Below, piece by piece: positions 1 through 7,142 of a stretch of DNA of 39,464 nt. The stretch comes from Agathobacter sp. (GTDB lineage: Bacteria > Bacillota > Clostridia > Lachnospirales > Lachnospiraceae). The notes beneath the pieces were generated by a model, which did no database searches, was not told the origin of the DNA, and saw only the letters and a list, made by a program, of their open reading frames with translations. Numbering within the stretch: position 1 is the stretch's first letter; each line of letters starts with the position of its first letter. The stretch covers positions 1 through 39,464 of the forward strand of contig JALEKN010000065.1 in the NCBI GenBank assembly GCA_022769125.1. Direction: 5' to 3'. The position numbers and the translations under genes were made by a program.

Positions 1-722
1 TCATAGATTTCCTCCGGATAGCAATATAAAATGCGGATCCAGAAAAGACCAGAGATCTCATTTAACGCGTCTAACAATTTATGCAGGGATTTTTCACCAT
101 ACAGATCTACACCGTAAAGTGTAGTTTCCTGTGCGACCAATACAAGTTCCTTCACTCCATCATTGACCAAAGCTCTAGCCTGCTCAACGAGTTCTTCCAT
201 CGGAACACTGCGGTAGCGGCCTCGTACAGATGGGATAACACAGTACGTGCAATTCTTATTACACCCTTCTGCAATTTTCAGATAGGCAAAATGTCCGCCG
301 GTGGTAAGTGCCCGTTTTGTCTTAAGATGAGGGAGCCCGGTAAGCGGCTGCATACTCTTGAAAAACTGATGATCCAGTGACTGATTCACCGCTTCCATGA
401 TCGCATCATAGGAGTTTGTACCGATAATGGCATCTACCTCCGGGATTTCCTGCTTGATCTCATCCTGATAGCGCTGTGCGAGACAGCCGGTGACAATAAG
501 GGCTTTACAGCTTCCGGACTTTCTGTATTCTGCCATTTCCAATATATTATTGATGCTTTCTTCTTTTGCATCTCCAATAAAACAGCAGCTATTGACAACG
601 ATGATATCCGCTTCGACTTCATCATCGGTCATTTCAATTCCTGCCGCTGTCATCATTCCAATCATATTCTCGGAATCAACAAGGTTTTTGTCACAGCCGA
701 GAGAAATAAATAATAATTTCAT
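1..722 (-). CDS. rimO: Ribosomal protein S12 methylthiotransferase RimO (3' part cut off by window edge)
   Basis: RimO is a cytoplasmic radical SAM enzyme that adds a methylthio group to an aspartate of ribosomal protein S12. About 240 residues are visible from the ATG at 722; the family is near 440 residues, so the second half of the radical SAM domain and the TRAM domain lie outside the window. The start reads MKLLFISLGCDKNLVDSE, the classic methylthiotransferase opening. Cysteines for the auxiliary cluster follow (SLGC, NSCC, TGC). The radical SAM triad CNKNCTYC is then visible, followed by VIPSVRGRYRS. A modest AAAGG ribosome site precedes the start. The gene lies behind rpoZ, across a strong hairpin terminator. 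It differs from miaB at 20047-21456, the other family member here, by its SLGCDKNLVDSE opening and lack of an N-terminal extension. Confidence 0.93.
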   Translation of the reverse strand, partial: MKLLFISLGCDKNLVDSENMIGMMTAAGIEMTDDEVEADIIVVNSCCFIGDAKEESINNILEMAEYRKSGSCKALIVTGCLAQRYQDEIKQEIPEVDAIIGTNSYDAIMEAVNQSLDHQFFKSMQPLTGLPHLKTKRALTTGGHFAYLKIAEGCNKNCTYCVIPSVRGRYRSVPMEELVEQARALVNDGVKELVLVAQETTLYGVDLYGEKSLHKLLDALNEISGLFWIRILYCYPEEIY

Positions 723-737
723 AAGCCTTTCACGTGT

Positions 738-772
738 AAAAAAGGAATGACTTGTCGCCTCGTCATTCCTTT
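738..772 (-). terminator. Intrinsic terminator between rpoZ and rimO
   Basis: An 11-bp perfect inverted repeat (AAAGGAATGAC at 741-751 and GTCATTCCTTT at 762-772) encloses a 10-base loop. Read on the minus strand, the stem is followed by a run of six T. It sits just after the rpoZ stop and before the rimO ribosome site, so it should end most transcripts from the yicC promoter or attenuate rimO. Confidence 0.8.
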
Positions 773-778
773 CTCCTT

Positions 779-1021
779 CTAGTTATTTTCTTCGTCTGAA
801 AGAATTTTGACCTTGCCCTTATATAATTCCTGAACAGCGATGGATAAAGGCTTGTTGCAAGGTGCATCTGCAAGCGGCTCTGCTCCATCAATCAACTGGC
901 GTGCGCGCTTAGAAGTTGCGAGAACGATGGAATAACGGCTGTTTACAACCGGTTCCTCACCGATTTCTGCAGAAGCGTCATTAACGACTTTCATAAGTTC
1001 AACATAAGATGGATGTATCAT
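779..1021 (-). CDS. rpoZ: DNA-directed RNA polymerase omega subunit
   Basis: The omega subunit is a small protein that helps fold and hold the beta-prime subunit of RNA polymerase. The 80-residue product starts MIHPSYVELMKVV and carries the omega core NSRYSIVLATSKRARQL, followed by NKPLSIAVQELYKGKV, which fits the family in order and size. AAGGAG stands just before the ATG. It is two bases downstream of gmk, the usual Firmicute arrangement gmk-rpoZ. A strong hairpin terminator follows the stop. No oddities are seen. Confidence 0.95.
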   Translation of the reverse strand: MIHPSYVELMKVVNDASAEIGEEPVVNSRYSIVLATSKRARQLIDGAEPLADAPCNKPLSIAVQELYKGKVKILSDEENN

Positions 1022-1023
1022 TT

Positions 1024-1692
1024 TTATTCTCCTTTCAAAAAGCTTTTCAGCTCTTTTCGCATATTATCAACAAACGGAATATGATTTTGCATCAGATACG
1101 GCTCGTTCTTCGCAGTTTCATGATTTTTCTCGTTTGTAATGATTTCGTGTAACAGGGTAACGCTTTCGTCGAGGTTGTCATTGATCAGCAGATATTCATA
1201 CCGGTCCATATCCTGAGCTTCCTCATAGGCGCGCTGCATGCGCTTTGCAATTACTTCTGGTTCTTCTGTACCACGGCCGGCAAGACGGTTATACAGTTCT
1301 GCCGCACTTGGCGCACTTACAAAGATAAGCTGGGTATCTGGAAAGTTCTTTTTCACTTTCATTGCACCCTGCATTTCAATCTCAAGAAGGACATTTTTCC
1401 CTTCTTCCATGCGGTCAAGCACATATTGCTTCGGAGTGCCGTAATAATTGTTGACATATTGGGCATATTCCAAAAAAGCATCCTGTGAGATCATATCTTC
1501 AAATTCCTGTCTGGATTTGTAAAAATAATGAACACCTTCCTGTTCTCCAAACCGCGGATTGCGCGTAGTCGCGGAAATCGAAAGGGCATATTCGTTTTCG
1601 TACCGTGTCATCAGCTCATGGACAAGTGTTCCCTTTCCGGCTCCTGAAAATCCGGAGATGATCACGAGTATTCCTTTATTATTTGTACTCAT
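1024..1692 (-). CDS. gmk: Guanylate kinase
   Basis: Guanylate kinase phosphorylates GMP (and dGMP) to the diphosphate with ATP in the cytosol. The 222-residue protein has the P-loop GFSGAGKGTLV near residues 14-24. The GMP-binding segment follows (SISATTRNPRFGEQEGVHYFY), and the LEIEMQGAMKVKK and VFVSAPS-like segments are in the family order. The length is normal, with a slightly extended C-terminus. The start overlaps the remA stop by four bases (ATGA), showing translational coupling. It belongs to the yicC-remA-gmk-rpoZ operon, which pairs nucleotide supply with transcription functions. Confidence 0.96.
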   Translation of the reverse strand: MSTNNKGILVIISGFSGAGKGTLVHELMTRYENEYALSISATTRNPRFGEQEGVHYFYKSRQEFEDMISQDAFLEYAQYVNNYYGTPKQYVLDRMEEGKNVLLEIEMQGAMKVKKNFPDTQLIFVSAPSAAELYNRLAGRGTEEPEVIAKRMQRAYEEAQDMDRYEYLLINDNLDESVTLLHEIITNEKNHETAKNEPYLMQNHIPFVDNMRKELKSFLKGE

Positions 1693-1952
1693 TCTTTTAC
1701 CTCTTGTATTCCACCCGGATTATGGAAGCGGCCGGCCAAAGTTTCCGGCTGCAGGGCGGATAAAATCAGCTTATCATTGGTGGTAAAAATTACACTCTTG
1801 GTTTTACGGCCCTGGGTTGCATCAACCAGCGTCCGATCCTCCTTTGACTGCGCAATCATTCGCTTGATCGGTGCAGATTCCGGGGAAATAATGGAAATCA
1901 CTTTATCGCTGTTTACCATGTTGCCAAAGCCGATATTGATAAGTTGTGCCAT
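1689..1952 (-). CDS. remA: RemA/DUF370 family regulatory protein
   Basis: RemA-family proteins (DUF370) are small DNA-binding proteins; in Bacillus subtilis RemA activates biofilm-matrix and osmoprotection genes. The 87-residue product starts MAQLINIGFGNMVNSDKVIS and contains SAPIKRMIAQSKEDRTLVDATQGRKTKSV split over the conserved core, all typical of the family. I chose the ATG at 1952 because AGGAA lies just upstream; a longer frame running back into yicC is not needed. In many clostridia this gene sits between yicC and gmk, exactly as here, although its target genes in this lineage are not known from sequence. Confidence 0.9.
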   Translation of the reverse strand: MAQLINIGFGNMVNSDKVISIISPESAPIKRMIAQSKEDRTLVDATQGRKTKSVIFTTNDKLILSALQPETLAGRFHNPGGIQEVKE

Positions 1953-1971
1953 TTTTTGTTCCTGCCTGCTG

Positions 1972-2850
1972 TTATTCAATATTCTGGATCTGTTCACGAA
2001 CCTTCTCAATGTCCGTCTTGAGGCTGATCCCAATGTCGGAAAGTTCAAGATTATTTGCCTTTGAGAGGATCGTATTGGCTTCGCGGTTCATCTCCTGTGC
2101 GATAAAATCAAGCTTGCGCCCGATTCCGCCTCCGGCGATCAGAGTATCCTTTGTGGACTGGATATGGCTGCGCAGACGTACTGTCTCTTCATCCACACAT
2201 ACTTTATCCGCATAGATAACTGCTTCTGTGACAATTCTGCTCTCATCGATCTGACGGTCTGCAAGGATGTCTTTTAACTTTTCTTCCAGACGGATGCGGT
2301 AATCTTTCATGATCTCCGGGGAGCGCTCCTCAATATAATCAACATAAGTAAGCATATTGTCAAGCTTTCCGATCAGGTCATCACGTAACCGCTCACCCTC
2401 CTTGATGCGGCTGTCAACAAACTGACTGCATGCATCGCGAAGTGCAGATTCCAATCCGCTCCAGAGTTCTTTCTCATCGATATTCTGCTCTTCCATCACA
2501 AATACGTCCGGGTAGCGGGACAATGTGCTTACGCGGATATCATCCTCAAGCCCGAAAGTCTGTGCCATCTGACGCAGATATTTCAAATATTCCCCTGCAA
2601 GCGCTTCATTATACTGCAAGGAGAAATTATCTTCCGAATAATCTTCGTAAGTTATGTAAAGATCTACCTTGCCACGTTCCATGTATTCCTTTAACAGATT
2701 GCGGATCGTGCTCTCGAAGAAATTAAGTTTTTTCGGCATCTTGATATTGACATCTAAATACCTGTGATTTACAGATTTGATCTCAACGGTAAACTTGCGC
2801 TTCTCGTCCACATATTCACCGCGTCCAAATCCGGTCATGCTTTTAATCAT
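1972..2850 (-). CDS. YicC/YloC family endoribonuclease
   Basis: YicC-family proteins are conserved bacterial endoribonucleases linked to RNA turnover and stationary-phase survival. The 292-residue protein opens MIKSMTGFGRGEY, the family signature, and has the internal EIKSVNHRYLDVNIKMP segment. It ends with the DUF1732 tail (FIAQEMNREANTILSKA, then LKTDIEKVREQIQNIE). Size is normal. It is the first gene of the yicC-remA-gmk-rpoZ unit, with a sigma-A promoter 31 bases upstream (2881-2909) and GAGG before the ATG. No frameshift or odd residue is seen. Confidence 0.93.
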   Translation of the reverse strand: MIKSMTGFGRGEYVDEKRKFTVEIKSVNHRYLDVNIKMPKKLNFFESTIRNLLKEYMERGKVDLYITYEDYSEDNFSLQYNEALAGEYLKYLRQMAQTFGLEDDIRVSTLSRYPDVFVMEEQNIDEKELWSGLESALRDACSQFVDSRIKEGERLRDDLIGKLDNMLTYVDYIEERSPEIMKDYRIRLEEKLKDILADRQIDESRIVTEAVIYADKVCVDEETVRLRSHIQSTKDTLIAGGGIGRKLDFIAQEMNREANTILSKANNLELSDIGISLKTDIEKVREQIQNIE

Positions 2851-2880
2851 TGGATTGTACCTCTTCGCATAGATGCAAAT

Positions 2881-2909
2881 ATTATAATGCTAAAATATGG
2901 TTTCGTCAA
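2881..2909 (-). promoter_or_regulatory. Sigma-A promoter of the yicC operon
   Basis: On the minus strand TTGACG (2904-2909) and TATAAT (2881-2886) are separated by 17 bases. It lies between the SASP terminator and yicC, so it should drive yicC-remA-gmk-rpoZ. Confidence 0.8.
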
Positions 2910-2943
2910 TTTTTTTATGGAACTTTCATATGTACTTTCTGCA

Positions 2944-2972
2944 TAAAAAGAGCTGCGGCGTATGCCGCAGCC
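2944..2972 (-). terminator. Intrinsic terminator of the SASP gene
   Basis: The stem GCTGCGGC/GCCGCAGC (2952-2959 and 2964-2971) with a four-base loop is followed on the minus strand by CTCTTTTTA. It lies 18 bases past the SASP stop and insulates the yicC operon from sporulation-stage transcription. Confidence 0.85.
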
Positions 2973-2989
2973 CTCCAGGCGGAATATAT

Positions 2990-3172
2990 TTACTTGCCCG
3001 CCATCTGTTTCTCCTGTGCCTCGATCATTTTCTTGACCATGTATCCACCGACAGAACCGTTCTGCTTAGAGGTAAGATCTCCGTTGTAACCATCCTTAAG
3101 TGGTACGCCAAGCTCACTTGCTACTTCATACTTAAAACGATTTAATGCACTTTTTGTACTTTTATTGCTCAT
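2990..3172 (-). CDS. Alpha/beta-type small acid-soluble spore protein
   Basis: Alpha/beta SASPs coat and protect DNA in the forespore and are degraded by the Gpr protease at germination. The 60-residue product has the core RFKYEVASELGVPLKDGYNGD; within it YEVASELGV matches the Gpr cleavage region. The second family motif SVGGYMVKKMIEAQE follows. AAGGAGG stands before the ATG. The gene has its own sigma-G promoter (3246-3274) and its own terminator, so it is a monocistronic late-sporulation unit inserted between rqcH and yicC. It shows that the organism is, or recently was, a spore former. Confidence 0.95.
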   Translation of the reverse strand: MSNKSTKSALNRFKYEVASELGVPLKDGYNGDLTSKQNGSVGGYMVKKMIEAQEKQMAGK

Positions 3173-3201
3173 GACAATTTCCTCCTTGTTGTAGGTCTTG
3201 A

Positions 3202-3239
3202 TAACCTTCGTTTGGTTGTTTTATAACCTCGTCTGGTTA
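3202..3239 (-). other. Two tandem small hairpins in the SASP mRNA leader
   Basis: TAACC-N6-GGTTA (3224-3239) and AACC-N7-GGTT (3203-3217) are near-repeats of one another in the leader between the sigma-G promoter and the SASP ribosome site. The first hairpin would begin almost at the predicted 5' end of the mRNA, which could stabilise it. The function is inferred, not shown. Confidence 0.45.
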
Positions 3240-3245
3240 CAATCT

Positions 3246-3274
3246 TAGTATGACCAAGGAGAAAAAGTCTATGC
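3246..3274 (-). promoter_or_regulatory. Sigma-G (forespore) promoter of the SASP gene
   Basis: On the minus strand GCATA (3270-3274) and CATACTA (3246-3252) are separated by 17 bases. This fits the known forespore sigma-G consensus and the spore-specific product downstream. No competing sigma-A element is obvious. Confidence 0.75.
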
Positions 3275-3297
3275 TGGTAACTTAAGGAAGTCTATCT

Positions 3298-5043
3298 CTA
3301 TTCCTCAACCAGCGTGAGGTCTGTGATATCCGGATGGATTGTCAGGGAATAATTCGTATAATACACGACAAATCCCGGTGCGCTTCCGTTTGGTTTTTTG
3401 ACATTTTTCTTTTGCAGATAGTCAATTTCAATTTTGTCACTGTCGCGTCCTTTTGAATAATATCCCGCAAGTTTTCCTGCCTCCTCAAACACGCGGTCAG
3501 GAAGTTCTTCGTTATTTGCTTTTACGATAACATGCGATCCCGGCATTCCTTTTGCATGAAACCACCAGTCATTTCCGGTTGCAAATTTAAAAGTTAGTTC
3601 ATCATTCTGGTAGTTGTTCTTTCCGACATAGATATCATACCCATCGGTTGAGCGATAATGAAAGGGCTTACTTTTTATTTTTTCTTTTTTGGCGAAGCGG
3701 ATCTTTTTGATGAAACCGTACTCTGCTAATTCCTGCTTGATCTGCACAAGATCATCGGCTGAGGTTGCAATATCGAGGGCATTCTGGATAGATTCCAGAT
3801 GGTCAATCTGCGCTTTAGTCTGTACGATAAGCTCGTTTAGGGCTTCCGCGGTCCGCTTCAGTTTACCGTATTTATCAAAATATTTCTTGGAATTTTCCAT
3901 TGCTGACAGCGTAGGATCCAGCGGAACTTTAATGACATTGTTATTATCATAATAATTCTCGGCAAGCAATTCCTTTGCACCTTCTGGCAGTCCGTAACCA
4001 TATGCCTGGATCATCTCGCCATACAGCTTGTATTTTTCTTTCTTTTCGGAATCTTTAAGCTGTTTTAGCTGAAGGTCATATTTCTTGACATTGCGTTCAA
4101 GCGCTGTGGAAACTATCTTGCGAAGGTCAACAGATTTCTGGCGGATACGGGTGTAATTGCTCCGCTCTGCATAAAAGACTTCAAGCACACGCGAGATAGA
4201 ATCATAGTGTTCAATGTCATAATCTGCATACTCTTTAAGATCCATGCAGGAAAATTCTACTGGCTCGCGGTCCTTCCGAATGATGACCGGATCAAATTGA
4301 TGCGCTTTTACCTCGTCCATAAACCAGCAGAAATGGTTTGCAAGATGCAGCAATTGGTCTTCGCTTAGACTTGCAACCGGAGCATCCGCGTCAAGGCCTG
4401 CGCGGAATGAAATCTCATTTGCAAGAAGCGGGCTGATACCGGTAAAAGAACCATAGATTGCTTTCACAACCGTTGATGGCTTTTGGCGCAGAATATCTGC
4501 AACGACAGAAGCACTGACATCAAGTGGTGATGTTTTTTCCCCTTGCGTTGCTGCGATAAAATATTGCCGTCCCGGAAGAACCTCACGTACAGAACTCATT
4601 GCGGAGGATACATGTTTGATGCTGTCAATGATTGTTTGGTCCTCATTGCAGAAAATAATATTGGAATGCTTTCCCATCAGTTCAATGATCAGTTCTTTTT
4701 TGCACAGATCGCCTAATTCATTCAGATGTTCAATCTCGAAATGTATGATGCGCTCCAGCCCCGGCTGATATATTTTTGTGATTTTTCCGTTTGCAATATG
4801 CTTTCGCAACACCATGCAGAATGTTGGCGCGGTAAGCGGTGCGGTTTTATTGCTCTCGGTCAGATAAGCAAAAGGAAGTGAAGCGCTTGCAGAAAGGCAT
4901 AAGCGGTGCTGGGTACTGTTTCCCTTTATGGTAAGCAGTAATTCATCATTTTCCGGCTGTGCAATTTTGCTGATTTTTTGCCCGAGAATGGTTTCATTCA
5001 GCTCGTGAACCAGACTCGATATTACGATTCCATCTAATGCCAT
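3298..5043 (-). CDS. rqcH: RqcH / NFACT family ribosome quality-control protein
   Basis: RqcH binds obstructed 50S subunits and recruits alanyl-tRNA to add C-terminal alanine tails that mark stalled peptides for degradation; older annotations call it fibronectin-binding protein. The 581-residue protein starts MALDGIVISSLVHELN (NFACT-N), has a long coiled-coil middle (about residues 290-440), and ends with the NFACT-R domain including NDWWFHAKGMPGSHVIVK. The tRNA-contacting acidic-Arg pair, D97-R98 in B. subtilis, reads E97-R98 here. Length is normal. It follows recG with 19 bases between, and the pair looks cotranscribed. No terminator is visible before the SASP promoter. Confidence 0.92.
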   Translation of the reverse strand: MALDGIVISSLVHELNETILGQKISKIAQPENDELLLTIKGNSTQHRLCLSASASLPFAYLTESNKTAPLTAPTFCMVLRKHIANGKITKIYQPGLERIIHFEIEHLNELGDLCKKELIIELMGKHSNIIFCNEDQTIIDSIKHVSSAMSSVREVLPGRQYFIAATQGEKTSPLDVSASVVADILRQKPSTVVKAIYGSFTGISPLLANEISFRAGLDADAPVASLSEDQLLHLANHFCWFMDEVKAHQFDPVIIRKDREPVEFSCMDLKEYADYDIEHYDSISRVLEVFYAERSNYTRIRQKSVDLRKIVSTALERNVKKYDLQLKQLKDSEKKEKYKLYGEMIQAYGYGLPEGAKELLAENYYDNNNVIKVPLDPTLSAMENSKKYFDKYGKLKRTAEALNELIVQTKAQIDHLESIQNALDIATSADDLVQIKQELAEYGFIKKIRFAKKEKIKSKPFHYRSTDGYDIYVGKNNYQNDELTFKFATGNDWWFHAKGMPGSHVIVKANNEELPDRVFEEAGKLAGYYSKGRDSDKIEIDYLQKKNVKKPNGSAPGFVVYYTNYSLTIHPDITDLTLVEE

Positions 5044-5062
5044 AATGTCTCCTTTGGATGAT

Positions 5063-7126
5063 CTATAAATTCATTTTTCTGATCTGCTCGTCCATAAAAC
5101 GCTGCATCCGGATATACAGTCCACGGTGTTCTTCCCTCTCAAGCAGCGGATCATTGTCGAGTACCCTGCGGACAGCCTCCGATGCACTTTTTAGTACATC
5201 GGCATCCTGATAAATATCCGCAAGCTGGAAGGCAAGATCCCCGCTCTGGCGGATGCCGAAGAAGTCTCCGGGGCCACGGAGTTTTAAATCCTGGCTGGCG
5301 ATATAAAATCCATCATTGGAATGATTCAATATCTCAAGACGTTTTTTGGCCGTCTGTGACCGGGAGGTGTTGATCATGATGCAGTACGACTGTGCATCAC
5401 CACGCCCGACACGGCCGCGGAGCTGATGCAGCTGTGCAAGCCCGAACCGGTCTGCATTTTCAATCATCATGACCGTCGCGTTTGGAACATTAACGCCAAC
5501 CTCGACAACAGTGGTAGAAACCAATACAGAGATCTCGTTTCTTGCGAACTGTTCCATAATTTCATTTTTCTTTTCGTTCTTCATCTTTCCGTGAAGCAGC
5601 CCGACGGATATATTCCCATTATAATATTCGCGAAGCATTTTTGCATAGTCGGTTGCATTTTCAGCGTCAGTGCTCTCGGATTCCTCCACAAGCGGGCAGA
5701 TGATATATGCCTGATGCCCTTCTTTTACTTGTTCTGCGATAAAGGAATATGCCTTTGGCCGGTATGCGGTATTTACTACACAGTTCTTATTCGGAAGCCT
5801 CTTTGCAGGTACCTCATCGATGACTGATATGTCCAGGTCCCCATAGAGGATAATGGCGAGTGTACGTGGAATTGGGGTGGCGCTCATGACAAGGATATGC
5901 GTAGCACATCCTTTCTCGGAAAATGTCTCCCGCTGCCGCACCCCAAACCGATGCTGCTCATCGGTGATAACCAATGCAAGATTATGGTACACTGTTTTCT
6001 CCTGAATGAGGGCATGCGTTCCAATGATGATTGCATTTGGATTTGCCAGAATCTGCGCATAGGTTTTCTTCTTCTGAGAAGCAGTCAGTGAACCGGTAAG
6101 CAGAATAACCGGAATGTCAAGTCCGAACGTCTTACACATGGACACAAAGGACATATAGTGCTGTCGTGCAAGTACTTCTGTCGGCGCCATGATTGCAGAC
6201 TGATACCCATTTCGCGAAGTCCATGCCATCGCAAGGAATGCTATAATTGTCTTGCCGGATCCGACGTCACCCTGAATCAGCCGCTGCATTACATAGGGGC
6301 TTTGCATGTCAGAAAGAATTTCCCTTATCGTCCGTTTCTGTGCGCCTGTGAGCGAATATGGAAGTTCTTCCATCAACGCCCACACAAAATTGGCATCGGA
6401 AAAGGCATAGGGATTAGTTTCTTTTTGTTGTTTTTCCTTCTGATACTGCATTCCCATGATAAAGAGGAAAAATTCATCAAATACTAGCCTCTTTCTGGCG
6501 ATGATGAGGCTGTCCATCTCATCCGGAAAATGAATCTGTTTGAGCGCATAGTTGTATTCACACAAGCCTTCTTCCTGCCGTATGTCTGCTGGGAGATAAT
6601 CAGTGAAAAGTTTCTCAGAATTTAATGCTGTCCTGATTGTTTTTATCATCAGATTGTTGGTGATTCCGGCAGTCAGCGCGTATACGGGAACGAGTGAAAG
6701 TTCAATTGGCGCATACTGCTCTATGGTATAGATCGCAGGCTGCTCCATAACAAGCTGGGTACCCTTCTTTCGGATTCTGCCATAAAAGACATACTGTTTT
6801 CCGGGCAGAATCTGGTTCTTGATATACGGCATACGATACCAGATAAGCTGCAGGCGTGTCTCTCCACGTTCAAGCATAAGAACGGTAACTGACATGCTTG
6901 TGGTTTTCTTTACGACAGGTGCATGCATTGCCGCTGCTTTGATTGCACAGAATCCGTCTTCCGAGTGATACTCCCCCGGGAATTGAAGTGCTTTTGGATA
7001 TTGTACATAGTCTCTGGGAAAACGAAGGAGTATATCACCAACGGTGTATACTCCCATCTTTTCAAAAGATTCACTTGTTTTAGCGCCAATACCCTTAAGC
7101 TCCTGAATCGGTGAGCTATTGTTCAT
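5063..7126 (-). CDS. recG: ATP-dependent DNA helicase RecG
   Basis: RecG remodels stalled replication forks and branched recombination intermediates. The 687-residue protein has the N-terminal wedge/OB region (starting SSPIQELKGIGAKTSE, then LLRFPRDYV). It has Walker A GDVGSGKTIIA near residue 290 and motif II DEQHRFG, with SATPIPRTLA after it. The C-terminal helicase lobe has QLHQLRGRVGRG. Length and motif order are typical. It lies between fakA (16 bases upstream) and rqcH, as in many Lachnospiraceae, where DAK2-domain gene and recG are neighbours. Confidence 0.97.
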   Translation of the reverse strand: MNNSSPIQELKGIGAKTSESFEKMGVYTVGDILLRFPRDYVQYPKALQFPGEYHSEDGFCAIKAAAMHAPVVKKTTSMSVTVLMLERGETRLQLIWYRMPYIKNQILPGKQYVFYGRIRKKGTQLVMEQPAIYTIEQYAPIELSLVPVYALTAGITNNLMIKTIRTALNSEKLFTDYLPADIRQEEGLCEYNYALKQIHFPDEMDSLIIARKRLVFDEFFLFIMGMQYQKEKQQKETNPYAFSDANFVWALMEELPYSLTGAQKRTIREILSDMQSPYVMQRLIQGDVGSGKTIIAFLAMAWTSRNGYQSAIMAPTEVLARQHYMSFVSMCKTFGLDIPVILLTGSLTASQKKKTYAQILANPNAIIIGTHALIQEKTVYHNLALVITDEQHRFGVRQRETFSEKGCATHILVMSATPIPRTLAIILYGDLDISVIDEVPAKRLPNKNCVVNTAYRPKAYSFIAEQVKEGHQAYIICPLVEESESTDAENATDYAKMLREYYNGNISVGLLHGKMKNEKKNEIMEQFARNEISVLVSTTVVEVGVNVPNATVMMIENADRFGLAQLHQLRGRVGRGDAQSYCIMINTSRSQTAKKRLEILNHSNDGFYIASQDLKLRGPGDFFGIRQSGDLAFQLADIYQDADVLKSASEAVRRVLDNDPLLEREEHRGLYIRMQRFMDEQIRKMNL

Positions 7127-7142
7127 ACTGACTCCTTTATGA

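Noticed and set aside
2897..3145. Plus-strand frames opposite the SASP gene and its terminator
   Set aside because: They are shadows of the SASP gene; the minus-strand gene has a promoter, ribosome site, terminator and a clear family match.
5426..5827. 133-codon plus-strand open frame inside recG
   Set aside because: It is antisense to highly conserved helicase sequence and has no promoter, ribosome site or recognisable protein.
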